In this document: piece after piece, positions 1 through 4,559 of the stretch
Position numbering within the stretch: position 1 is the first letter of the stretch
Layout of the letters: each line of letters opens with the position of its first letter
Assembly (NCBI GenBank): GCA_030039005.1
Contig: JASHQT010000604.1
Span: forward strand, 1 to 5,878
Direction: 5' to 3'
DNA from: Bryobacteraceae bacterium
Lineage (GTDB): Bacteria > Acidobacteriota > Terriglobia > Bryobacterales > Bryobacteraceae
DNA: 5,878 bases
The notes under the pieces: generated by a model
What the model was told of the DNA's origin: nothing
Databases searched by the model: none
Seen by the model: the letters and a program-made list of their open reading frames with translations, nothing else
Translations under genes and position numbers: made by a program

Positions 1-289
1 TGCCCGATGCGGTTTGCATATAAGGCTCGGCCGATTCCGCCTTTATTTGAACGCTAAAATACATCCCAGTCAGCGCGACAATCCAGACGATGGCCGTATG
101 TGACGCTGTTGCAGCCGCGGCAAGCAGGATGGCCTGTCCCATCGTGCCCCGTACCGCGACGATAAAGGCAGCCATCATCGTTTTGGAATGGCCCGGCTCA
201 AGTCCGTGCAAAGCACCCAAAATTAAAGCACTAAAGATCAACATCCAGGCGTTCGTGCCGTGCTGAACAAGTGCCGTTAGATCCGTCAT
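1..289 (-). CDS. rcnA: RcnA-type nickel/cobalt efflux protein, N-terminal part (cut by window edge)
   Basis: This gene encodes the first 96 residues of an inner-membrane NicO/RcnA-family transporter, which in E. coli exports Ni2+ and Co2+. The start is ATG at 289-287, sharing ATGA with the cbiO stop, with a GAGG ribosome site just upstream; this indicates translational coupling. I translated it by hand. It begins MTDLTALVQHGTNAWM, then a hydrophobic segment leads into LGALHGLEPGHSKTMMAAF (about residues 23-41). That is the family's diagnostic first metal-binding motif and is nearly identical to the E. coli RcnA motif as I remember it. A second hydrophobic segment with a conserved SHTAIVW follows. 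The His-rich cytoplasmic loop typical of RcnA would lie outside the window, so export rather than import is inferred from similarity alone. Finding an exporter at the end of an importer operon is unusual. Confidence 0.9.
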   Translation of the reverse strand, partial: MTDLTALVQHGTNAWMLIFSALILGALHGLEPGHSKTMMAAFIVAVRGTMGQAILLAAAATASHTAIVWIVALTGMYFSVQIKAESAEPYMQTASG

Positions 290-1173
290 TGAGGCCTCGA
301 CGCCGTTGGGAGCACTCCTAGCGATTTAGTCGTCCCTGGCACGGTCACTTCTTGTTTGAACAGCGCCCTGGCTTGTGCAATGCTCAGCGGTAGGTCCCCT
401 CCAGGTAGCAGCCCATCATGCATCAGGCCTTCGGCGAGTTGGGCAATCAGCGGCAGCCGCAGGTTCAGGCGACGCAATAGATCCTTCTCCCGGAAGGCCT
501 CGGTAGGCGTCCCATTGAACTGAATGCTGCCGTGCTCCATCAGCACCACGCGATTGGCCAACAACGGCACGACATCAACATCGTGCGTGGCAAAGACCAA
601 CGTGATCCCTAGATCGTGGTTGAGCTTGGCGAGCAGCTCCACCAGTTTGGCGCTCGTGTTGGGATCTAGGGCACTGGTTGGCTCATCGAGCACGAGGATC
701 TGCGGCTTCATCGATAGGACACTGGCGAGCGCGATACGCTTCTTCTCACCGCCGCTCAGATTGAATGGAGTCTTGTCGATAGCATCGCGCATATCGACCA
801 CGTCCAGGGCCCACCTGACGGCCGCCTCCAGTTGTTCCTCGGGCACCTTCATGTTGGCGAGCCCATAAGCGACCTCGCGGTATACCGTGGCGTTGAACAA
901 CTGGTCGTCCGAGTCCTGAAACACCATACCGACCTTACGCCGCACAGCGCGAAGGTTTTCACGCACTACCGGCAATCCATCCACCACAACTTGGCCGCTA
1001 TCGGGCTGCAACAAGCCATTCAACATTTGGAACAGCGTAGATTTGCCCGCGCCATTTGGTCCCATCACAGCAACACGCTCGCCGGCGGCAATCGACAGGC
1101 TCAGACGATCCAGTGCCTTCTGGTGGGTGCCCGGGTAGGCGAAGCTGATGTCACTGATCTCGATGAGATTCAT
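286..1173 (-). CDS. cbiO: Cobalt/nickel ECF transporter ATP-binding subunit
   Basis: Cytoplasmic ATPase of the CbiMNQO/NikMNQO energy-coupling-factor importer, which powers Co2+ or Ni2+ uptake through CbiQ and CbiM. All ABC motifs are intact (numbered from the chosen start): aromatic Y13, Walker A GPNGAGKST at 38-46, Q-loop VFQDSDDQLF around Q86, signature LSGGE at 139-143, Walker B ILVLDE at 159-164 and D-loop SALD, with the switch His in FATHD at 197. The DSDDQLF stretch after the Q-loop is typical of ECF A-subunits. The length, 295 residues, is usual or slightly long because of a C-terminal tail. I chose ATG 1173 because the protein then starts MNLIEISDISFAYPG, as CbiO proteins do, 10 bp after the cbiQ stop. 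A start at 1212 would add 13 non-homologous residues and overlap cbiQ. The ribosome site is weak, so coupling to cbiQ is likely. Confidence 0.95.
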   Translation of the reverse strand: MNLIEISDISFAYPGTHQKALDRLSLSIAAGERVAVMGPNGAGKSTLFQMLNGLLQPDSGQVVVDGLPVVRENLRAVRRKVGMVFQDSDDQLFNATVYREVAYGLANMKVPEEQLEAAVRWALDVVDMRDAIDKTPFNLSGGEKKRIALASVLSMKPQILVLDEPTSALDPNTSAKLVELLAKLNHDLGITLVFATHDVDVVPLLANRVVLMEHGSIQFNGTPTEAFREKDLLRRLNLRLPLIAQLAEGLMHDGLLPGGDLPLSIAQARALFKQEVTVPGTTKSLGVLPTASRPQ

Positions 1174-1183
1174 CTCGCGCCGT

Positions 1184-1960
1184 TCACCGCCAACGCGCGT
1201 TGGCAATGGCAAGCAACAGCAGTGCCGCTGCGCTAGCGCCTCCGATCAACTTGTCGCGCGAAGGAATCGGCCGAGTAAAGAACCGTATTCCCGCACCGTC
1301 CTCGCTATAGCCGCGCGAGAGCATCGCTTGGTAGATACGCGTGCTGCGGTCCAGTGACTTAACGAGTATGCTGCTGGCTATGCCGCCCGTATCGACGACA
1401 CGATGCGACCAGGACCCTGAGTCCCCCATGCGGCTGAGTTGGGCGCATCGCATGGTGTGGGCCGTATCTTGCAAGATGAAAACATAGCGGTACATCAGGT
1501 CTGCAATATCGACCATCACGCTTGGAATCCTGCAGAGGCGCAGAGTTTCCAATATCTCGATCATGGGCGTACTGAATGCTAAGAGAGTGGCAAGCGTCAC
1601 TGCCGCCATGATGCGCACGAAGAGCAGCAATCCTTGCACGGCGCCCTCTTGCCAAGCCGTCAAAGTGAAAAACTTGAGGGGAATTACGAAGAGTGGGTGG
1701 TTACCCTGCGTGAACAGCACGCTGAGAAACACGACCCACGCAATGCCCAGTGGGATCAGCAGTCGCCCTACCAGGCTGCGGAGGCTGAAATGTAAACTGA
1801 CGAAGAGCCCGACCGCGAAGATCCATAAACCCAATGCCAACCGCCAGTTAGTCAGCATAGCGGCCACCACCACGGAGGCCAGCAGCACCCCAGTTTTGAT
1901 GCGGCCGTCGATATGGTGCAGCGGGCTGTCGCCTTCAGCGGTATAAGGCGATAGTTTCAT
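1184..1960 (-). CDS. cbiQ: Cobalt/nickel ECF transporter transmembrane (T) subunit
   Basis: CbiQ is the membrane T component that couples ATP hydrolysis in CbiO to the substrate-binding protein CbiM. The 258-residue protein starts MKLSPYTAEGDSPLHHIDGR, with the family's N-terminal 'xLHxxDxRxK' feature. It has hydrophobic segments at about 24-35, 40-56, 67-84, 107-128 and 238-253. The two short Ala/Arg/Gly coupling motifs that dock in the ATPase grooves are visible as AQLSRMG (173-179) and AMLSRG (212-217). The start codon lies 3 bp after the cbiN stop (TGA GAC ATG) with no good ribosome site, so translation probably depends on ribosomes finishing cbiN. The last codons lie in a perfect 16-bp palindrome. 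The family is clear; cobalt over nickel is inferred from the ferredoxin and B12 context. Confidence 0.93.
   Translation of the reverse strand: MKLSPYTAEGDSPLHHIDGRIKTGVLLASVVVAAMLTNWRLALGLWIFAVGLFVSLHFSLRSLVGRLLIPLGIAWVVFLSVLFTQGNHPLFVIPLKFFTLTAWQEGAVQGLLLFVRIMAAVTLATLLAFSTPMIEILETLRLCRIPSVMVDIADLMYRYVFILQDTAHTMRCAQLSRMGDSGSWSHRVVDTGGIASSILVKSLDRSTRIYQAMLSRGYSEDGAGIRFFTRPIPSRDKLIGGASAAALLLLAIANARWR
1189..1204. repeat. Perfect 16-bp palindrome at the cbiQ/cbiO junction
   Basis: GCCAACGCGCGTTGGC reads the same on both strands. In the mRNA it can form a 6-bp stem with a GCGC loop, 15 bases before the cbiO ATG (1173). It encodes the last cbiQ residues (ANARW). It may tune cbiO translation or mRNA decay, or be chance. 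Confidence 0.5.
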
Positions 1961-1963
1961 GTC

Positions 1964-2323
1964 TCAGGCGTCTTTTTTCGTACTGGGTTGCGGTTTGGAG
2001 CCAAACAGCCTGAGCCAGTTATAACCCACGATGATACCCGCAAAGAAGTTGGCCACCGAGAAAGCGCTGAGCTCGGAATCGCCCGGCAACTCAACAAAGG
2101 GGTGATGCTCGCCCTTCACTTTGGTAGCAGTGGCAAGGTTGTTCACAACGTCGTCGGTGCCGATGCCCGTCAACTTGTGGTGCGACATGTAGGTGGCGGA
2201 AGCGAAGATGGCCAGTTCCATGGCGATCATGATCGCCAGCATCATCTTGGTAAAACCATCAAAGAAACGCGGGTTGGTCCCTTCGGAACCCAGAGATCCT
2301 GCGTGAGTGCTCATCGTGCTCAT
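1964..2323 (-). CDS. cbiN: Small two-helix membrane component of the cobalt/nickel importer, CbiN/NikN-like and divergent
   Basis: This 119-residue membrane protein sits exactly where CbiN or NikN is found, between cbiM and cbiQ. CbiN is the auxiliary part that, with CbiM, makes the metal-specific unit. It has the expected shape: a soluble N-terminus, a hydrophobic helix at about 26-45, a loop of about 40 residues, then a second helix at about 86-103 (SAFSVANFFAGIIVGY) and a charged tail. The loop carries paired histidines (SHH at 47-49, EHH at 72-74) and several acidic residues. I do not see strong sequence identity with textbook CbiN, so the assignment rests on topology and position. The start is the first of two ATGs in a repeated ATGAGCAC (MSTMST). 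A perfect AAGGAGG inside the last cbiM codons lies 8 bp upstream. The cbiM stop is 3 bp before it. Confidence 0.78.
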   Translation of the reverse strand: MSTMSTHAGSLGSEGTNPRFFDGFTKMMLAIMIAMELAIFASATYMSHHKLTGIGTDDVVNNLATATKVKGEHHPFVELPGDSELSAFSVANFFAGIIVGYNWLRLFGSKPQPSTKKDA

Positions 2324-2326
2324 CGG

Positions 2327-3019
2327 TCAGGCCTCCTTGTTTAGAAGTACTTGGGGTGCTTCTTTCTTCACAAGCACCTGGGGCAACAAATCAGGACGCC
2401 GATTCAGCATCGCCAGCAGCACTGCCGAGGTGAACAGCGCCTCGCCAACCGCCAGCGGCAACTGCGTCGGCCCATAGCCCATAAAGAAAATCATCCATTG
2501 CTTTAATAGAGGCACCTGGCCGTGCAGGCTCAAAGCCAACTCGAAGGCGGCGATCAGATAGGTCATCAAATCACCCACAAACCCGGCTACGCCAGCCGCG
2601 AGCCACACCGGACAATTGGCTGCGCGGAGAGTTTTCCATAACGCCCACCCAGACAATCCGCCGCAAATGCCCATGGAGAATGTGTTCGCGCCGATGGTGG
2701 TGATGCCGCCATGGCCGAAGAAAACAGCCTGGAAAAACAACACGATGGCGGAAACCACCGCTGTGGCTAATGGACCGATAAGGATCGCCGCCAATGCCGT
2801 GCCGCAGGGATGCGAACAGGATCCGGTGACTGGCACGGGTAAGTGCATGGCCGAGATCACGAACACCGCAACACCCACCATAGCCAAAAACGGCTTGTAG
2901 GAGAGATTTTCATGGATACGCCGTTTGATTTCGTAGATGCCGGGAACTACGAACGCGGCGGTGGCCGCATACCAACCCGCACATGCCGTTGCCGACAGGA
3001 TGCCGTCTTCGATATGCAT
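2327..3019 (-). CDS. cbiM: Cobalt/nickel ECF transporter substrate-binding membrane protein
   Basis: CbiM/NikM is the membrane S component that binds Co2+ or Ni2+. In this family the metal is held by the N-terminal amine, the second-residue His and further histidines, and the protein indeed starts MHIEDGIL with His2 in place. Other signatures are MHLPVPVTGSCSHPCG (58-73, with His59 and His70) and GHGGITTIGANTFSMGI (102-118). The 230-residue length is normal, with about six hydrophobic segments. ATG 3019 is certain because of the MHI requirement and a strong AAGGAG at 3029-3034, 9 bp upstream. It lies 49 bp after the ferredoxin stop. Oddities are two Cys flanking the SHP motif (C68, C72) and a C-terminal tail made of a nine-residue unit repeated twice, PQVLVKKEA then PQVLLNKEA. 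The second copy carries the ribosome site of cbiN. Confidence 0.95.
   Translation of the reverse strand: MHIEDGILSATACAGWYAATAAFVVPGIYEIKRRIHENLSYKPFLAMVGVAVFVISAMHLPVPVTGSCSHPCGTALAAILIGPLATAVVSAIVLFFQAVFFGHGGITTIGANTFSMGICGGLSGWALWKTLRAANCPVWLAAGVAGFVGDLMTYLIAAFELALSLHGQVPLLKQWMIFFMGYGPTQLPLAVGEALFTSAVLLAMLNRRPDLLPQVLVKKEAPQVLLNKEA
2330..2383 (-). repeat. Imperfect 27-bp tandem duplication at the cbiM 3' end
   Basis: Two adjacent 27-bp units (2357-2383 and 2330-2356) agree at 19 of 27 positions and encode PQVLVKKEA and PQVLLNKEA, the last 18 residues of CbiM. Most differences are silent or conservative. The copy nearest the stop carries the AAGGAGG used by cbiN, so the duplication lengthens the CbiM tail and touches the downstream ribosome site. 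Confidence 0.6.
2331..2338 (-). promoter_or_regulatory. Strong ribosome-binding site for cbiN inside the cbiM 3' end
   Basis: On the minus strand the last cbiM codons read AAG GAG GCC TGA, giving a perfect AAGGAGG 8 bp before the cbiN ATG at 2323. This decides for the first of the two tandem ATGs (MSTMST) as the start. It also ties cbiN translation to the end of cbiM. Confidence 0.7.
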
Positions 3020-3068
3020 TCTTTCTCTCTCCTTATCACTAATATCGGCGTGGCGAGGCAGCCAAACG

Positions 3069-3482
3069 TTATCCTCTTCGCTCCGAGAAGAGATTCAACC
3101 CTTCGCCCGCAGCAGCCTTCCGGAAAGGGTACATGCTATATCGTTTAAGCTCCTTGGGAAGACGCAGCAACTCCCCCGCATTCATCGATGAGACGGCCCA
3201 TTCGACCAGGTCGCGGTATTGGTTAAATTCGGTGAGACCACCCAACCATTGGGTACCGCGTTCATCTGAGATCGACACGACATTGGGAACATCACAGGGC
3301 CCCAAGCATCCGCTTATCGTCAGCTGAATCTGCTTTAATAGGCCGCGGGCCCGCCATTCCTTCTTTAGCCAGTCGACCGGAACGGCGGGCTTGCCCCGTT
3401 CCGTGTTTCCGCAACAGCAACCAACGCAAACTGCAACATGCCCGAGCACGAGGCGCTTGGTGGTCAGCGGAAATTCATTCAT
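3069..3482 (-). CDS. Thioredoxin-like (2Fe-2S) ferredoxin domain protein of the cobalt operon
   Basis: A 137-residue soluble protein with cysteines placed as in thioredoxin-fold [2Fe-2S] ferredoxins. The first cluster is C19-x2-C22-C23-C24 (CVGCCCGNTERG) and the second is C59-LGP-C63 (SGCLGPCDVPN). The segment PVDWLKKEW between them and WLGGLTEF after them are typical of the small ferredoxin-domain proteins found beside cobalamin-synthesis and cobalt-transport genes. Their exact role is not established; electron delivery, metal handling or redox sensing are possible. I see no signal peptide and no other domain. The C-terminal 25 residues look low in constraint. An AGGA-type ribosome site lies about 10 bp before ATG 3482. 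The gene is first in the tight fdx-cbiMNQO-rcnA run. The fold is confident from the cysteine pattern; the function is unknown. Confidence 0.85.
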   Translation of the reverse strand: MNEFPLTTKRLVLGHVAVCVGCCCGNTERGKPAVPVDWLKKEWRARGLLKQIQLTISGCLGPCDVPNVVSISDERGTQWLGGLTEFNQYRDLVEWAVSSMNAGELLRLPKELKRYSMYPFRKAAAGEGLNLFSERRG

Positions 3483-3499
3483 GTATTAGGTGTCCTAGC

Positions 3500-3851
3500 A
3501 GGTCCAACAATTCCTCGGGTGGCGTATCCTCGCAGGTGCGTCTGGGAGTTCAGGAAGTAAGAATACCCACTGAATCTTAGCATGCGGTAGCCATTGAGCC
3601 AAGATCTCCTTGCGGCGGAATGCAGACCGTATCTTATTGATTACACAACGTCACAGACCACTCGATCCCGTGGTCACTGACCTGATAGTGACACATAAGT
3701 AGCGGTATCGATCAAGCGGCTGGTGCCAGCTTCGGACGGCCTCGTCCTGCGCTTGCGGATATTCCATAAGTTCTCGACAAGCCATGGAGTCCGCCTTGGG
3801 GGAAAAGCCGAGGTCATGGTTCAGTAAGCAACAAGTGACCCACCACACCAA
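3500..3851 (-). pseudogene. Possible remnant of a small broken gene (unrecognised)
   Basis: In one minus frame an open stretch from TTG 3851 to TGA 3651 encodes 66 residues, including CRELMEYPQAQDEAVRSW and PLDRYRYLC. Beyond that stop the same frame continues with RRKEILAQWLPHAKIQWVF and LLPELPDAP. A second minus frame offers HYQVSDHGIEWSV (about 3650-3692) and, just before the ferredoxin gene, PPEELLDLLGHLIHE. No single frame is open throughout. The pieces could form one small protein only by assuming at least two frame changes. This fits a decayed gene, sequencing errors, or chance. I recognise no family, and the only long open part starts with TTG right after the repressor stop. Confidence 0.22.
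3650..3692. repeat. Two overlapping inverted repeats (alternative hairpins or operators)
   Basis: Dyad one is GTCACAGACCAC (3650-3661), then 8 bp, then GTGGTCACTGAC (3670-3681): 6 bp plus 4 bp of pairing around a 2x2 mismatch. Dyad two is GTCACT (3673-3678), 8 bp, then AGTGAC (3687-3692). They share bases 3673-3678, so as RNA the two stems exclude each other; as DNA they are spaced operator-like half-sites. They lie about 170-210 bp upstream of the ferredoxin start. No T-run follows on either strand, so a simple terminator is unlikely. Confidence 0.5.
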
Positions 3852-3854
3852 ACG

Positions 3855-4136
3855 TTACTTCAAATAAGCCCGGAGAGCGCTGACGAGATCGTCCGCTGCA
3901 CGAGTTTGCTCGTCCGAGACCGCTCCATTTATGGGCAGGACATGATATCGGATGTGGCCCTCGATCACTTCCGCCATCAGGGCGTCCATGGCCCCACGAC
4001 ATGCAGAAATGTTGTGCAGAATCTCCGAGCAATCCGCATCGTCTTGGTCCAAAGATCTTTCAATCGCCGCTACTTGACCCGTGAGCCTACGGACGCGATT
4101 CAGCAGCTTCTTTTTTTCCTCGATGCTATGAGCCAT
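3855..4136 (-). CDS. rcnR: RcnR/FrmR-family (CsoR-like) metal-sensing transcriptional repressor
   Basis: A 93-residue all-alpha DNA-binding repressor of the CsoR/RcnR/FrmR family (DUF156). Such proteins are tetramers that leave their operator when ligand binds. The N-terminus MAHSIEEKKKLLNRVRRLTG and the middle CRGAMDALMAEVIEGHI are classic. The residues that define the Ni/Co sensor E. coli RcnR (His3, Cys35, His60, His64) are all present as H3, C36, H61 and H65, with a one-residue insertion before the Cys. The formaldehyde sensor FrmR has Glu in place of the last His, so metal sensing is favoured although the backbone (EEKKKLLNRVRRLTGQ, SALRAYLK end) is FrmR-like. It is the first gene of the minus-strand unit and probably controls itself, the importer and rcnA. 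The ribosome site (GAGAAA) is weak. No clear G-tract operator is seen upstream of its own start. Confidence 0.9.
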   Translation of the reverse strand: MAHSIEEKKKLLNRVRRLTGQVAAIERSLDQDDADCSEILHNISACRGAMDALMAEVIEGHIRYHVLPINGAVSDEQTRAADDLVSALRAYLK

Positions 4137-4228
4137 ATAAGCAATTTCTCACAGAAAGAGTTCCTGCGGTCCGTCGCCACTTGGGCTGGCGGTGAACTTC
4201 TGAAAATCACTATCGCGCTGGAACCGGA
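4137..4228. other. Divergent intergenic region, repressor side
   Basis: This is the 5' region of the repressor gene. It holds a small inverted repeat, CGCCA (4175-4179) and TGGCG (4187-4191) around a 7-bp centre, which could form a leader hairpin or an operator. A weak minus-strand -10-like GATAGT lies at about 4208-4213. No convincing minus promoter could be picked, and no RNA gene or ORF is supported. Confidence 0.35.
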
Positions 4229-4244
4229 CCACAATTAATTGTTG
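4229..4244 (+). promoter_or_regulatory. Candidate upstream NrdR box
   Basis: The 16-mer CCACAATTAATTGTTG contains a perfect 12-bp palindrome, ACAATTAATTGT (4231-4242). It matches the known NrdR-box consensus (aCaCwAtATaTwGtgt) at 11 of 16 positions, including both CAA/TTG arms. It runs into the -35 hexamer. NrdR is the dATP/ATP-sensing repressor of ribonucleotide reductase genes and binds paired boxes; the partner box starts 31 bp downstream. Confidence 0.65.
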
Positions 4245-4271
4245 ACAACTCCACAACAGACACCGTATATT
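4242..4271 (+). promoter_or_regulatory. Sigma70-like promoter of the riboswitch-nrdA transcript
   Basis: A perfect TTGACA -35 (4242-4247), an 18-bp spacer and TATATT (4266-4271, five of six to consensus). The predicted start at about 4278 falls at the first base of the riboswitch P1 stem (4279), which independently supports both calls. The -35 and -10 are each overlapped by a candidate NrdR box. Confidence 0.75.
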
Positions 4272-4275
4272 GATT
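4260..4275 (+). promoter_or_regulatory. Candidate downstream NrdR box over the -10
   Basis: ACACCGTATATTGATT matches the NrdR consensus at 12 of 16 positions (ACAC arm, TATATTG core). It covers the -10 hexamer, the usual place for NrdR repression. The 15-bp gap to the upstream box (three helical turns, start to start) is the spacing known for NrdR pairs. Confidence 0.65.
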
Positions 4276-4278
4276 CTG

Positions 4279-4460
4279 CTGTCGATCTTCCTGAGGGAAG
4301 TCAAAAGGGAACCTGGTGAAAATCCTGGGCTGCCCCGCAGCGGTGAGCAGGAACGAAAACCACATTCTTCGCACTGGCCGAACCCCAATCCGGCTGGGAA
4401 GCGGTGGCGATTAGGCAGGCTTTGATGCCTGTGCTTGCGAGTCCGAAGACCTGTCGACAG
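4279..4460 (+). ncRNA. Cobalamin riboswitch (aptamer) in the nrdA leader
   Basis: The stretch folds as a B12 riboswitch. P1 closes with CTGTCGA (4279-4285) against TCGACAG (4454-4460), a perfect 7-bp pairing. The conserved core elements appear in order: GGGAACCTGGTGAAAATCC (4308-4326), GCCCCGCAGCGGTGAGCAG (4332-4350), GAACGAAAAC, CACTGGCC, CTGGGAAGCGG (4394-4404), the hairpin CAGGC/GCCTG (4416-4431), and the B12 box GAGTCCGAAGACCTGTC (4439-4455). When adenosylcobalamin or another cobalamin binds, such RNAs usually switch the downstream gene off. Here that gene is nrdA, as known for class Ia nrdAB in Streptomyces. Confidence 0.95.
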
Positions 4461-4559
4461 CCGGCGCGATAGCGCTGAATACCACGAGCCTCGAGGGAAA
4501 AGGCTGGTGCCCGTCGCGGCCGACTCCTTTCCTTTCTAGTGGGGCGGAAAGGCGTTAGG
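4461..4559 (+). promoter_or_regulatory. Riboswitch expression platform with ribosome-site-hiding hairpin
   Basis: Between aptamer and start codon lie three possible stems: GCGC-GATA-GCGC (4464-4475); AGCCT/AGGCT (4487-4491 with 4501-4505), extended by ACC/GGT; and a perfect CCTTTCC (4526-4532) pairing with GGAAAGG (4546-4552). The last segment is the ribosome-binding site, 7 bp before ATG 4560. No run of Ts follows any stem, so control is probably at translation initiation rather than termination. A second CCTTTC (4531-4536) can pair with the same site. Confidence 0.7.

Larger units (their letters stand above)
3483..3854. other. 372-bp spacer between the repressor gene and the ferredoxin gene
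   Basis: This stretch separates the rcnR-like stop (3855) from the ferredoxin start (3482). I find no intact gene of recognisable family here. It contains two overlapping inverted repeats (3650-3692), a TTGGGGGAAAA G-tract (3796-3806), and open stretches in two minus-strand frames that look partly coding but are interrupted. No cobalamin box and no T-run terminator is visible on either strand. It probably carries the 5' leader, and perhaps a promoter, of the ferredoxin-cbiMNQO transcript, but no good -35/-10 pair could be picked by eye. Confidence 0.5.

Noticed and set aside
1174..1212. Upstream start giving CbiO 13 extra residues
   Set aside because: It overlaps cbiQ, has no good ribosome site and adds residues (PLPTRVGGERRE) foreign to the family; MNLIEISD at 1173 matches the normal start.
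1359..1655. 98-codon minus-strand frame inside cbiQ
   Set aside because: Out-of-frame shadow of cbiQ; composition rich in R/H/P, no motif, no ribosome site.
3796..3806. TTGGGGGAAAA as an RcnR-type G-tract operator
   Set aside because: RcnR operators have a longer G-tract flanked by short AT inverted repeats (TACT...AGTA); these flanks are missing, so it is only a weak candidate.
3483..3854. Second cobalamin riboswitch for the transporter operon
   Set aside because: Neither the B12 box nor the GGTG/GGGAAG core elements are found on the minus strand of this spacer.
4137..4160. Intrinsic terminator or RNA gene between the divergent units
   Set aside because: No stem followed by a T-run and no tRNA-like fold is visible; the units diverge, so no terminator is expected.
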